Below, one piece after another: positions 1-9,622 of a stretch of DNA of 55,386 nucleotides. The stretch covers positions 1-55,386 of the forward strand of contig NZ_JMKU01000029.1 of NCBI RefSeq assembly GCF_000687165.1, written 5' to 3'. The DNA is from Paracidovorax oryzae ATCC 19882. GTDB lineage: Bacteria; Pseudomonadota; Gammaproteobacteria; Burkholderiales; Burkholderiaceae_C. Each line of letters begins with the position of its first letter. Position 1 is the stretch's first letter. The translations under genes were made by a program, and so were the position numbers. The notes below the pieces were generated by a model. That model was not told the DNA's origin. It searched no databases and worked only from the letters and a program-made list of their open reading frames with translations.

Positions 1-281
1 GGCTGCAGCTCTTCGGCAGTCTCCACCAGGATCGCGCGGTCCGCACCGATCGCCATCGCCGTGCGCAGCGTCTCCTGGCATTGCGTGACGCCGCAGGAAA
101 CGGCGATCACTTCCGTGACCACGCCCTTTTCCTTCAGCCGCACCGCCTCCTCCACCGCGATCTCGTCGAACGGATTCATGCTCATCTTCACGTTCGCGAT
201 GTCCACACCCGTGTTGTCCGACTTCACGCGGACCTTCACGTTGTAGTCCACCACGCGCTTGACGGGGACCAAGACCTTCAT
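1..281 (-). CDS. etfB: electron transfer flavoprotein, beta subunit (partial)
   Basis: This is the first 93 or so codons of the small subunit of the electron transfer flavoprotein; the rest lies beyond the left edge. The protein starts [20 protein letters not shown] and continues with a stretch containing [20 protein letters not shown], both highly typical of EtfB. The family forms a heterodimer with EtfA that binds FAD and AMP and carries electrons from acyl-CoA dehydrogenases to ETF:quinone oxidoreductase in the cytoplasm. The ATG at 281 is preceded by a clear AGGAG ribosome site (complement of about 290-294). etfA would be expected immediately downstream, outside the window. Identification is from remembered family sequence and is strong. 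Confidence 0.93.
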   Translation of the reverse strand, partial: MKVLVPVKRVVDYNVKVRVKSDNTGVDIANVKMSMNPFDEIAVEEAVRLKEKGVVTEVIAVSCGVTQCQETLRTAMAIGADRAILVETAEELQ

Positions 282-400
282 TGCTGCGGCTCCTAAAGGG
301 TTGATTGATTGACGTAACGTAAACCGATCCATTCTATGCCCCGCCCCGTGCGCAGCCTGGCTCGCGGGAGGGGAATTGCGCCGGCGAACCCGCCGCGCAC

Positions 401-425
401 AAAAAAAGAACGATCGTGCTTTTTA
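401..425. terminator. candidate bidirectional terminator below mscS
   Basis: An A-rich run, an ACGATCGT palindrome and a T-run form a symmetrical A-stem-T structure between the 3' end of the mscS-like gene (447) and the start of etfB (281). It could terminate the minus-strand mscS transcript. The stem is short and has one mismatch, so the call is tentative. Confidence 0.4.
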
Positions 426-446
426 TCGGAGTATATCCGCGTCCGG

Positions 447-1760
447 TCACGCCGTGGGCGGCGGCGCGGACGCTTGTGCGACATCGGCGGCATACAGGGA
501 CCCGGCGGGCGGCGGCCCGCCGGCCTGCAGGCGCACCACGCGCTGGGGATAGGGGATGTCGATGCCCTCGGCGCGCAGGCCTTCGAGGATGGCGATGTTG
601 ATCGCCGAGCGCAGATTGACCGTGCCGGCCGAAGGGTCGCTGACCCAGAAATTGAGGCTGAACTCCAGCCCGTCGGGCGCGAAGTTGACCAGGTAGGCCA
701 CCGGTACCGGGTCGGCCAGCACGCGCGGCTGGGCGGCTGCGGCACCGCAGAGGATGGCCTGCACGCGCGGCACGTCGCTGTCGTAGCCCACAGTGATGTT
801 GGTGGTGATGTTGAACTTGCGGTCGGCATCCGAGAGGTTCTCCACGCGCTGCGTGATCAGCGTCTCGTTGGGCACGATGGACTCGCGCCCGTTGCCCGCG
901 CGGATCAGGGTGTAGCGGGTCTTGATGTCGGTGATGCGGCCCTCGAAGCCGTCCACGCGCACGTTGTCGCCGATGCGCAGCGAGCGCTCCAGCAGGATCA
1001 CGAAGCCGCTCACGTAGTTGGAGGCGAGCTTCTGCAAGCCGAAGCCCAGGCCCACGCCGACGGCACCGCCCAGCACCGAGAGTGCCGTCAGGTCCACGCC
1101 CACGGCCGAGAGCGCGAACAGCAGGCCCACCAGCAGCAGCCCCGCCCGGGTGGCATTGGCGGCCACCTTGCGCATGGAGAGGTCCACGATCGTGCGGTCC
1201 AGAAGGCGTCGCTCCAGCGTGGACGACAGCCACAGCGCCAGCAGCATCACCACGGTGGCCGAGAGCGACCCTTCGATCAGCGTGAGCGCCGTGACCTGCG
1301 ATTTGCCGAAGTGGATGGCGACACCGGCCAGTTCCGCACGCACCGCGGGCAGCAGGCCCACGATCCAGAGCACTGCCACGCCCCAGGCCAGCCAGGAGAC
1401 GATGCGCTCCACCAGCCGCATGGCGGCGGATTTCGGGAATGCGTTGGCGAGGATGCGCGCGAAGAACCGGATCAGCACCAGCGAGCTGAGCACCGGCACC
1501 GCCACGCGCAGCAGGAACACGGGCTGCAGCAGCACCGTCTCCACGCCCACGCGGGCGGCATAGGCCAGGGCCAGTGCCAGCAGCGGAAACATCAGCCCAT
1601 CGACCGTGCGGCGGCCGAACCACACCGAATCGGGCGGCTGCTGGCGGCCGAGGATGCGGCTCGCTCCGTAAGCCAGGGCGAGGCAGGCGGCCAGCACGGC
1701 CGCCTCCAGCCAGGAGCGCGATTGGCTGAAATCGCGGATCAGCGCGTGGAGGGCTTCCAT
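447..1760 (-). CDS. small-conductance mechanosensitive channel, MscS family
   Basis: A 437-residue inner-membrane protein with several hydrophobic segments in its first 270 residues. It then has the MscS pore and upper-beta signature: a Gly/Ala-rich helix (SVLGGAVGVGLGFGLQKLA), then SNYVSGFVILLERSLRIGDN and a domain containing the VPNETLITQRVENLSD stretch. MscS channels open on membrane tension and release solutes during hypo-osmotic shock. It has more N-terminal membrane segments than the 286-residue E. coli MscS, as in many family members. Start is the ATG at 1760. It appears to be transcribed alone; a terminator-like element lies downstream at 401-425. Confidence 0.9.
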   Translation of the reverse strand: MEALHALIRDFSQSRSWLEAAVLAACLALAYGASRILGRQQPPDSVWFGRRTVDGLMFPLLALALAYAARVGVETVLLQPVFLLRVAVPVLSSLVLIRFFARILANAFPKSAAMRLVERIVSWLAWGVAVLWIVGLLPAVRAELAGVAIHFGKSQVTALTLIEGSLSATVVMLLALWLSSTLERRLLDRTIVDLSMRKVAANATRAGLLLVGLLFALSAVGVDLTALSVLGGAVGVGLGFGLQKLASNYVSGFVILLERSLRIGDNVRVDGFEGRITDIKTRYTLIRAGNGRESIVPNETLITQRVENLSDADRKFNITTNITVGYDSDVPRVQAILCGAAAAQPRVLADPVPVAYLVNFAPDGLEFSLNFWVSDPSAGTVNLRSAINIAILEGLRAEGIDIPYPQRVVRLQAGGPPPAGSLYAADVAQASAPPPTA

Positions 1761-1925
1761 GGGCGGGAATCGGAGGACATCGTTGGACGGCGGATCCGGA
1801 GCGCGGCGGCGAGCCCCGGCAGGAGTGGTCTGGAGCTTACCCTGTCGCCGCGGCGCGGAGCGCCTGCGCGCGCTGGCCGGCGAAAAGCCATGGTCCGGAT
1901 GCGATCGTGCGCCGCAACTGCGCCG

Positions 1926-2765
1926 TCAGGTTCCTGCAGGGGGTGGCGGGGGAGCGTCGGCAGCCGCCTTCCAAGCTGGCGCGCGCTTCTCGGCGAACGC
2001 ACGGGCGCCCTCCTGCGCAGACCCGTCCACCATGTTCGTGGCCATGGCCTGGCCGGCGAGCTGGTAGGCCGCCTCCACGCCGAGTTCGCGCTGCTGGTAG
2101 AAGAGCGCCTTGCCCATGGCGACAGCGGCACGGGGCTTGCCGAGGATGGAAAGCACCAGCGATTCGACCTCGGCATCCAGCGCCTCGGGTGGCACCACAC
2201 GGTTGACCAGGCCCTCGGCCAGCGCGGTGCGTGCGTCGATGAAGTCACCGGTGAGCAGCATCTCCATGGCGCGCTTGGCCGGCACGTTGCGCACCAGCGG
2301 CACGCTGGGCGTGGAGCAGAACAGGCCATAGTGGATGCCGCTGGTGGCGAAGCGCGCGCCCTCGGCCGCCACGGCCAGGTCGCACTGCGCGACCAGTTGG
2401 CAGCCCGCCGCGGTGGCGATGCCCTGCACGCGCGCGATCACCGGCACCGGCAGGCGCTGGATCGACAGCATCATGCGGCTGCACTGCGCGAAGAGGCGCT
2501 TGTACCAGGCCGCATCGGGGTGCGAGGCCATGTCCTTGAGGTCGTGGCCGGCACAGAAGGCCTTGCCCTGCGCGGCCAGCACGACCACACGGGCCTGCGT
2601 GTCCTGGGCGACCGCATCGAGTGCCTGCTGCAGCGCGGAGAGCATGCCGTCGCCCAGCGCATTCAATCGCGCAGGGTCGGCCAGCGTGAGGGTCACGACG
2701 CCGCGGGCATCGCGCGCGGTGTGGAGCAAGGGGGCGTCGGGAGCGGAGGCGGCAGGTTCGGTCAT
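1926..2765 (-). CDS. enoyl-CoA hydratase/isomerase family protein (ECHDC3-like)
   Basis: A 279-residue crotonase-fold protein. The oxyanion-hole region is visible as FCAGHDLKDM and the second conserved region as VQGIATAAGCQLVAQCDLAV. Where classical enoyl-CoA hydratases carry the second catalytic glutamate (PEINLGL-like), this protein reads SGIHYGLFCSTP, so that Glu is absent and a Cys/Ser-containing segment replaces it. This is typical of the ECHDC3-like subgroup, for which hydratase activity should not be assumed. The C-terminus is proline-rich (PPPPPAGT). It lies 42 bp downstream of the HDAC-like gene on the same strand and may be co-transcribed with it. The substrate is unknown. Confidence 0.87.
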   Translation of the reverse strand: MTEPAASAPDAPLLHTARDARGVVTLTLADPARLNALGDGMLSALQQALDAVAQDTQARVVVLAAQGKAFCAGHDLKDMASHPDAAWYKRLFAQCSRMMLSIQRLPVPVIARVQGIATAAGCQLVAQCDLAVAAEGARFATSGIHYGLFCSTPSVPLVRNVPAKRAMEMLLTGDFIDARTALAEGLVNRVVPPEALDAEVESLVLSILGKPRAAVAMGKALFYQQRELGVEAAYQLAGQAMATNMVDGSAQEGARAFAEKRAPAWKAAADAPPPPPAGT

Positions 2766-2807
2766 GGCGGAAGAAAAGGCTCGGGGCTTGTCGGCAGGCG
2801 ATCCGCA

Positions 2808-3764
2808 TCACAGGTCGGCCAGCACGCGCACATGGGCCTCGACGCTGCGCGCGAGGGCATCCATCACATAGCCGCCCTCCAGGCAGGAGACGATGCGGCC
2901 CTTGGCGTAGCGGCGGGCGATGTCCTTGATGCGCTGCGTGATCCAGGCATAGTCCTGCTCGGTGAGGCCGAGCTGGCCCATGTCGTCGTCGCGGTGGCCG
3001 TCGAAGCCGGCCGAGACGAAGATCATCTCTGGCTTGAAGGCCTCCAGCCGCGGGATCCAGAGCATCTCGATCAGCTCGCGGATGTCCATGCCGCGCGTGT
3101 AGGCGGCCACGGGCACGTTGAGCATGTTGGGCGCCGGGTCCTGGTCGCCGCTGAACGGGTAGAACGGGTGCTGGAAGATGCCGACCATCAGCGCGCGCGG
3201 GTCGCCCGCGAGGATGTCCTCGGTGCCGTTGCCGTGGTGCACGTCGAAATCCACCACCGCCACACGCTGGAGCTTGTAGCGCTGCAGTGCGTACTTGGCC
3301 GCGATCGCGACGTTGTTGAAGAAGCAAAAGCCCATGGCCTTGCTGCGCGTGGCGTGGTGCCCGGGCGGGCGCACGCAGCAGAAGGCGTTCTCCAGCTCGC
3401 CCGCGATGACGGCGTCGGTGGCGGCCAGCGCCGCGCCCGCGGCCCGCAGCGCGGCCGGCCAGGTGTGGGGGTTGATGGAGGTGTCGGGATCGACCTGCGC
3501 ATGCGTGGGGCCGCCGGCCAGGATCTCTTCCGCGAGCCGGTCGGACATGCCGCGCAACGCTGCCACGTGCATGCGGTCGTGCGCCAGCTCGACATCGGCC
3601 AGCGAGGCCTCGGGCGCCTCGAAGCGCTCCAGCGCGTCGGCCACGCCGGTGGCCAGCAGCCGGTCCTCGATGGCGTCCAGCCGTCCCGGGCATTCCGGGT
3701 GGCCCGGTCCCATCTCGTGCTTCCAGCATTCGCGGTGCGTGAAATAGCCTGTGCCGCCCACCAT
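2808..3764 (-). CDS. histone deacetylase family protein (acetylpolyamine amidohydrolase-like)
   Basis: A 318-residue zinc-dependent deacetylase of the class II HDAC superfamily. It contains the hallmark segments CCVRPPGHHA, VVDFDVHHGNGTEDI, MIFVSAGFDGH and SCLEGGY, which supply the general-base histidines and zinc ligands. Bacterial members deacetylate small acetylated amines or proteins in the cytoplasm. The open frame extends far upstream, but the start is placed at the ATG at 3764 because the protein then begins in the usual family fashion (MVGGTGYFTHRECWKHEMGP). The divergent moxR-like gene starts 42 bp away, so the two promoters must overlap. The physiological substrate cannot be told from sequence. 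Confidence 0.92.
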   Translation of the reverse strand: MVGGTGYFTHRECWKHEMGPGHPECPGRLDAIEDRLLATGVADALERFEAPEASLADVELAHDRMHVAALRGMSDRLAEEILAGGPTHAQVDPDTSINPHTWPAALRAAGAALAATDAVIAGELENAFCCVRPPGHHATRSKAMGFCFFNNVAIAAKYALQRYKLQRVAVVDFDVHHGNGTEDILAGDPRALMVGIFQHPFYPFSGDQDPAPNMLNVPVAAYTRGMDIRELIEMLWIPRLEAFKPEMIFVSAGFDGHRDDDMGQLGLTEQDYAWITQRIKDIARRYAKGRIVSCLEGGYVMDALARSVEAHVRVLADL

Positions 3765-3806
3765 GAATCCCTTGTCTCTGGTTTTTTTCGGATAACTTCG
3801 GGTCTC

Positions 3807-4727
<921 letters not shown>

Positions 4728-4730
4728 TGG

Positions 4731-4845
4731 GACACCCCCCTGAGCGGCTGCGCCGCTTCCCCCCGCTCTCGCCGTGCTGCGCACGGCGGGCAGGGGGACG
4801 ACGCCGGTGGCCCGGCGAAGCCGGTTCCACGGCGTCTGCTGGTAT
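4731..4845. repeat. palindromic intergenic repeat (Comamonadaceae type)
   Basis: A non-coding, very GC-rich block between the MoxR and DUF58 genes built from nested inverted repeats. A C6 run at 4735-4740 faces a G5 run at 4793-4797. AGCGGC-TGC-GCCGCT is a perfect hairpin at 4743-4757. GCCGTGC-TGC-GCACGGC is a perfect hairpin at 4771-4787. A further imperfect palindrome follows to about 4840. The layout is one I remember as a dispersed intergenic repeat in Acidovorax and relatives; only one copy is in this window, so repetition is not shown here. It may act as a transcript-processing or attenuation site within the operon. Confidence 0.5.
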
Positions 4846-4945
4846 GGCCTGCTCCGCGGCCACTCGACGGGTAAGGCCGCGCGATCAACTGTGCCGTGAA
4901 CATGTCGGGCACCGTGGTTCATAGGCTCATCGTCTAGAAAAATCC

Positions 4946-5965
4946 ATGAGCTTTATGGCTACCGAAGCCCTCTCTCGTACGGTATCGCCGCGGAACCCGA
5001 TCACCGCACTCCGCCAGCGGCTGCAGCGCTGGTGGCAGGCGCGGCTGCCGCGCACGGACACCACGCTGCTCACGCAGCGCAATGTGTACATCCTGCCGAC
5101 GGGCGCGGGGTGGATGCTGGCGCTCACGCTGCTGGTGCTGCTGGTGGCGTCGATCAATTTCCAGCTCAACCTGGGTTACCTGCTCACTTTCCTGCTGGCG
5201 GGCAGCGCGGTGGCGGGCATGCACGTGTGCCATGCCACGCTGCGCGGGCTGACGCTGCACCTGCTGCCGCCGGAGCCGTGCTTCCTGGGGCAGAGCGCGG
5301 CGCTCGGGATCCAGCTGTCGAGCACGCGCAAGTCGCCGCGCCACGGCATCGCGCTGGCGGTAAATGGCGGCGGTGCGCCGCATTGGGCGTGGACGGACGT
5401 GCCCGCCCAGGGCACGGCCAGCGTGCAGGTGGCCTTCCAGCCGCAGCGCAGGGGGCTGCACGACGTGCCGCTGCTCACGGCCGAGACGCGCTTCCCGCTG
5501 GGCACTTTCCGGGTGTGGACGCTCTGGCGCCCGGCCGCGCAGGTGCTGGTCTATCCGCGCCCCGAACTGCCGCCGCCGCCCCTGCCCGCGGGCGAGCCGG
5601 CCCCGGGCGGCGCGGGCAGCGCGCCGGCGCAGGGCATCGGCGAGTTCGATGGCGTGCGCGCCTACCGGCGGGGCGATCCGCTCAAGCTCGTGGTCTGGAA
5701 GAAGGCCGCGCGGTCGATCGCCACCGGCACGGACGACCTCGTGAGCCGCGACGCGCAGCAGACGCGGCGGCAGGAGCTGTGGCTCGACCTGGCGCTCACC
5801 AGCCTCACCGATCCCGAGGCCCGCATCTCCCGCCTCGCCTCCTGGGTGCTGCAGGCCGAGCGGCAGAACCTGGACTACGGCCTGCGGCTGCCGTCGGGCG
5901 AGATCGCCCAGGGCAGCGGCCCGGCCCACGAGCGGCGCTGCCTGGAGGCGCTGGCGCTGTGCTGA
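4946..5965 (+). CDS. DUF58 domain-containing membrane protein
   Basis: A 339-residue protein with two adjacent hydrophobic helices near residues 55-90 (ILPTGAGWMLALTLLVLLVA, then a Leu/Ala-rich span). It ends with the DUF58 signature around IGEFDGVRAYRRGDPLKLVV and WKKAARS. DUF58 proteins accompany MoxR ATPases and transglutaminase-like proteins and are thought to act in assembly or maturation at the membrane. The tail lacks a clear VWA metal site, consistent with the short form of the family. A poly-proline linker (PPPPLPAGEPAPGG) precedes the DUF58 core. Translation may start at the ATG at 4946 or at an internal ATG three codons later. Confidence 0.88.
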   Translation: MSFMATEALSRTVSPRNPITALRQRLQRWWQARLPRTDTTLLTQRNVYILPTGAGWMLALTLLVLLVASINFQLNLGYLLTFLLAGSAVAGMHVCHATLRGLTLHLLPPEPCFLGQSAALGIQLSSTRKSPRHGIALAVNGGGAPHWAWTDVPAQGTASVQVAFQPQRRGLHDVPLLTAETRFPLGTFRVWTLWRPAAQVLVYPRPELPPPPLPAGEPAPGGAGSAPAQGIGEFDGVRAYRRGDPLKLVVWKKAARSIATGTDDLVSRDAQQTRRQELWLDLALTSLTDPEARISRLASWVLQAERQNLDYGLRLPSGEIAQGSGPAHERRCLEALALC

Positions 5966-6017
5966 CCACGACCTGCCCTCCCCTTCGCCCCGGCCGCCCG
6001 CCGGAAGGCCCGGCCGC

Positions 6018-8072
6018 ATGACCGCACTGCGCCGGACATTCGCGAACCTGCCGCGCGAGACGCGCGACACGCTCTTCCTGCTCGCCACGGTGGGCTGTGT
6101 GGTGCTGCCGCTGGCGCCCTACCTGCCCGCGTGGACCACGGCGCTCGCCGCCGCCGTGCTGGCGTGGCGGGGCGTGCTCGCGCTGCGCGGCCGTCCGCAA
6201 CCCGGGCGCTGGCAGCTGGGCGTGCTGCTGGCCACATCGGTCGCGCTGACGGTGGTGTCGCACGGCACCATCGTGGGCCGCGATGCGGGCGTCACGCTCA
6301 TCGTGATGCTGCTGGCGCTCAAGACCATGGAAGTGCACGCGCGGCGCGACGCCATGGTGCTGTTCTTCCTGGGCTTCTTCACGATGCTCAGCAACTTCTT
6401 CTTCTCGCAGTCGCTCGCGACGGCCGCCGCGATGCTGGTCGCGCTGCTGGGCCTGCTGACCGCCCTGGTCAATGCCCACATGCCGGTGGGCCGGCCGCCG
6501 CTGTCCGTGCCGCTGCGGCTGGCGGGGCGCATGGCGCTGCTGGGCGCACCGGTGATGCTCGCGCTGTTCCTGCTGTTTCCGCGCATGGCACCGCTCTGGG
6601 GCATGCCCAGCGAGAATCCGACGGGACGCAGCGGGCTGTCGGGCCGCATGGAGATCGGCAACGTGGCCTCGCTCGCGCTCGACGACGGCATCGCCCTGCG
6701 CGTGCGCTTCGACACGCCGGGCGGCGAGCCCCCGCCGCAGAGCGCGCTGTATTTCCGGGGGCCGGTGTTCTCGGCCTTCGATGGGCGCGAATGGTTCGCC
6801 TTCGGGCAACCGGGCGCTCCGGCGGCGTCCTGGCGTCCCCCTGCCCCCCCGGCGCTGCAGGTCGAAGGCGAGCCCTTGCGCTACGAAGTCACGCTGGAAG
6901 CGCTGCGCGTGCCCTGGCTGCTCACGCTCGATGCCGCGCCCGAGCCGCCCGTACTGCCGCCGGGCCTGCGCGCGTCGATGGCGCCCGAACTCTCCTGGGT
7001 CGCGAGCCGCCCCATCAACGAGGTGCTGCGCTACCGGGCCGCCAGCTACACGCGCTTCACGCACGGCCCGCTGGAGGACTCTCCGCGGCTGCGTCCCTAC
7101 CTGGAACTGCCCGAGGGTTTCGATCCGCGCACGCGCGCCCTGGCCCGGCAGATGCTGGCGGAGCCGGCCGTCGCCGCAGGCGGCGCCGCGGCCTTCGTGC
7201 AGGCCGCGCTGGAGCGGCTGCGCACGGGCGGCTACAGCTATACGCTGGAACCGGGCGTCTATGCCGAGCACACGGCCGATGCCTTCTGGTTCGACCAGAA
7301 GGCGGGCTTCTGCGAGCACATCGCGTCGGCCTTCGCGGTGCTGCTGCGCGCGGCCGGCATCCCGGTGCGGATCGTTACCGGCTACCAGGGCGGCGAGATG
7401 AACGGCGTGGACGGCTACTGGACCGTGCGCCAGGCGGACGCCCATGCCTGGACCGAAGTCTGGCTCGCGGGCCGCGGCTGGGTGCGCGTGGACCCGACCG
7501 GGGCTGTCTCGCCGGCCCGCATCGGCAACTTCCAGCGCCTGCAGGCGCCGCGCGGAGTGTTCGGCACGGCGGTGGACACCGTCATCGGCCGCGGCATCGC
7601 CGCCCGCGCACGCGCCGTCTGGGAGGCCGTCAACAACCGCTGGAACCAGTGGGTGCTCAACTACACGCAGAGCCAGCAGCTGGACCTGCTCAAGGCCCTG
7701 GGCGTCTCGTCGCCCGACGCGCAGGACCTGGCCCGCGTGCTCGGAGCGCTGGCCGCGGCCGCGGCGCTGGCCGGCGTCGGCTGGAACCTGTGGGAGCGCC
7801 GCAGGCAGGACCCCTGGCTGCGACTGCTGGACCGGGCGCGCCGCCGGCTCGCGAGGGCGGGCCTGCCCCTGCCCGGCCACCTGCCGCCGCGCGCCATGGC
7901 GCAGCAGGTGCGGGACCGTTTCGGGGAGTCCGCCGAGCCGGCCGCGGGCTGGCTGCTGCGCATGGACCAGGCACGTTACGCTCGCCAATCCGATGCCACG
8001 CTGGCGCGCCTGCGGCGGGAGCTGCGCGGCCTGCGCTGGCCCGCCTCCGGTGCCCCTTCGACCCGCCGCTGA
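6018..8072 (+). CDS. TgpA-like transglutaminase-family membrane protein (DUF3488)
   Basis: A 684-residue inner-membrane protein. About six hydrophobic helices fill roughly the first 190 residues. A periplasmic transglutaminase-like domain follows with the catalytic triad Cys in KAGFCEHIASAF, His in RQADAHAWTEVWL and Asp in WVRVDPTGAV. A further transmembrane helix lies near residue 580 (LGALAAAAALAGVGWNLWE), then a DUF4129-like cytoplasmic tail. This is the TgpA architecture (DUF3488, transglutaminase core, DUF4129). Pseudomonas TgpA is an essential periplasmic transglutaminase; the substrate is not established. It lies 52 bp after the DUF58 gene on the same strand, so the trio is probably one transcript. 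Confidence 0.92.
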   Translation: MTALRRTFANLPRETRDTLFLLATVGCVVLPLAPYLPAWTTALAAAVLAWRGVLALRGRPQPGRWQLGVLLATSVALTVVSHGTIVGRDAGVTLIVMLLALKTMEVHARRDAMVLFFLGFFTMLSNFFFSQSLATAAAMLVALLGLLTALVNAHMPVGRPPLSVPLRLAGRMALLGAPVMLALFLLFPRMAPLWGMPSENPTGRSGLSGRMEIGNVASLALDDGIALRVRFDTPGGEPPPQSALYFRGPVFSAFDGREWFAFGQPGAPAASWRPPAPPALQVEGEPLRYEVTLEALRVPWLLTLDAAPEPPVLPPGLRASMAPELSWVASRPINEVLRYRAASYTRFTHGPLEDSPRLRPYLELPEGFDPRTRALARQMLAEPAVAAGGAAAFVQAALERLRTGGYSYTLEPGVYAEHTADAFWFDQKAGFCEHIASAFAVLLRAAGIPVRIVTGYQGGEMNGVDGYWTVRQADAHAWTEVWLAGRGWVRVDPTGAVSPARIGNFQRLQAPRGVFGTAVDTVIGRGIAARARAVWEAVNNRWNQWVLNYTQSQQLDLLKALGVSSPDAQDLARVLGALAAAAALAGVGWNLWERRRQDPWLRLLDRARRRLARAGLPLPGHLPPRAMAQQVRDRFGESAEPAAGWLLRMDQARYARQSDATLARLRRELRGLRWPASGAPSTRR

Positions 8073-8114
8073 CCGCGGGCCCGGCCCGCCGCCTTTTTCC
8101 CTGTCTTCGATTCC

Positions 8115-9212
8115 ATGCCTTTCGCGATGCCTTTCGCCCGCCCCACCGCCCTCCTCGTCCTCGCCTGCGCCGCCGCCCTGGTCCTGCCACCGGCCGCCCT
8201 GGCCCAGAAACCCGCCAGGAAAAAGGAGAAACAGGCCGCGCCGGAAGTGCTCTACGCGCAGCGGCCCGAGGCCCTGCGCTTCGCCGACGACCTCGCCGAG
8301 CGCCGCGGCCTGGACCGCGAATGGGTGCGGCAGGCCATCGGGCAGGCCCGGTTCCTGCCGCAGGTGCCGCGCCTCATGCTGCCGGCCCCCAGGGGCACCG
8401 CCAAGAACTGGACCGCCTACCGCGCGCGGTTCGTGGAGCCCGTGCGCATCCGCGCGGGCGTTCGCTTCTGGAACGAGCATGCCGACACGCTCGCGCGCGC
8501 CGAGCGCGAATACGGCGTTCCGGCCGCGATCATCGTCGGCATCCTGGGCGTGGAGACGCTCTACGGGCAGCACATGGGCGGCTTCCGCGTGATGGACGCG
8601 CTCGCCACGCTGGCCTTCGATTTTCCCGCCGCGCACCCGCGCGCCACGGAGCGGCAGGCCTTCTTCCGGGGCGAACTGGAGCAGTTCCTGACGCTGGCCG
8701 ACCGCGTCGGCACCGATCCCTTCGCCCTGCGCGGCAGCTACGCGGGCGCCATGGGCATGGGCCAGTTCATGCCCACCAGCTGGGCGCGCTGGGCGGTGGA
8801 TTTCGACGGCGACGGCCGCATCGACCTGTTCAACAGCCCGGCCGATGCGATCGGCTCGGTGGCCAACTACTTCCAGGCCCACGGCTGGGTAAGCGGGCTG
8901 CCCACGCATTACGCCGTGGCCTTCGACGAAGGCAGCCTGCGCCTGCCCGAGTTGCTCGCGCCCGACATCCTGCCCAGCTTCACCGCCGCCGGAATGCAGG
9001 AGCTCGGCGCCCGCCCACTGCCGGCGGAAGGCGCTGCCACCCAGCCCGACGCCGCGGGCCCGATGGCGCTGATCGAGCTGCAGAACGGCAGCGCCCCGGC
9101 GGCCTACGTGGCCGGCACGCGCAATTTCTACGTGGTCACGCGCTACAACTGGTCGAGCTATTACGCGATGGCGGTGATCGAGCTCGGACGGGAAGTGGCG
9201 GCGGCGCGGTAG
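8115..9212 (+). CDS. mltB: lytic murein transglycosylase B
   Basis: A 365-residue exported peptidoglycan lytic transglycosylase. A hydrophobic signal sequence covers about residues 8-30 and ends at ALAQ, suggesting signal peptidase I processing; I see no lipobox, so it is not an obvious lipoprotein. The catalytic glutamate is E147 in IIVGILGVETLYG. The family segments GSYAGAMGMGQFMPTSW, VDFDGDGRIDLF and VTRYNWSSYYAMAV are intact. MltB cleaves the MurNAc-GlcNAc bond to give 1,6-anhydromuropeptides. It lies 42 bp after the TgpA-like gene, and a short GC-rich hairpin with a T5 run (about 8073-8096) in that gap may weakly attenuate read-through. A second ATG four codons in (8127) is an alternative start. 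Confidence 0.95.
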   Translation: MPFAMPFARPTALLVLACAAALVLPPAALAQKPARKKEKQAAPEVLYAQRPEALRFADDLAERRGLDREWVRQAIGQARFLPQVPRLMLPAPRGTAKNWTAYRARFVEPVRIRAGVRFWNEHADTLARAEREYGVPAAIIVGILGVETLYGQHMGGFRVMDALATLAFDFPAAHPRATERQAFFRGELEQFLTLADRVGTDPFALRGSYAGAMGMGQFMPTSWARWAVDFDGDGRIDLFNSPADAIGSVANYFQAHGWVSGLPTHYAVAFDEGSLRLPELLAPDILPSFTAAGMQELGARPLPAEGAATQPDAAGPMALIELQNGSAPAAYVAGTRNFYVVTRYNWSSYYAMAVIELGREVAAAR

Positions 9213-9622
9213 CGCGCGGCGCATGGGGCGCCCGCCCCCGGCCCCGGCGGGCGGACCTTCGAGGTGGCGCCTCCTGCCGGCTCGGCATCGCCGGGCCCGG
9301 GCCGTTGCGGCCCGGCTGCCGCGTGGGCACCGCGGATCGAGCGAATGCTGCCGGAACGCCCCGGCAGCGCCATCCACACGCCAATCGGTTATCGCACGCC
9401 GTCAAAAAACGATTGGTCCCGCCGCAGCAACTTCCCTAGCATGGCTTCGCCAACTCGGCCGCTGATCGAGAAGCAAAGCCCCGCCACGCCGGACCACCTT
9501 TCTCCGCGAAGGGTTCCGGGAGCGCGGAACTGCAAGGCAGGTTTTCATCCGGTGCCCCGGAAAGCACCCACCACCGGCCGCCTGCCCTGAAACGACAACA
9601 CATTGGAGACAGGAGTCCACTC
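9213..9622. other. 410-bp intergenic region, no gene seen
   Basis: No ORF here looks real on either strand. A perfect 8-bp GC hairpin (CGCCCGCC/GGCGGGCG, 9229-9253) follows mltB and may mark its transcript end, although no T-tract follows. The rest presumably holds the promoter of the GH43 gene. Just upstream of that gene, about 9599-9615 reads cacattggagacaggag, which provides a GGAG-type ribosome site for the ATG at 9623. Confidence 0.6.

Noticed and set aside
336-3806. The plus-strand frame that extends the MoxR gene upstream by more than 1100 codons.
   Set aside because: It is antisense to the mscS-, hydratase- and HDAC-like genes, its translation is Arg/His/Gly/Gln-rich with no domain, and MoxR has a natural start at 3807.
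8073-8114. GC hairpin with a T5 run between tgpA and mltB as a terminator.
   Set aside because: The stem is only about 5 bp with a GC loop and lies 20 bp before the mltB start; too weak to call.
5805-9377. A 1190-codon minus-strand frame opposite DUF58, tgpA and mltB.
   Set aside because: It mirrors the high GC of the real plus-strand genes; composition (Arg, Gly, His, Gln) and lack of any motif mark it as an artefact.
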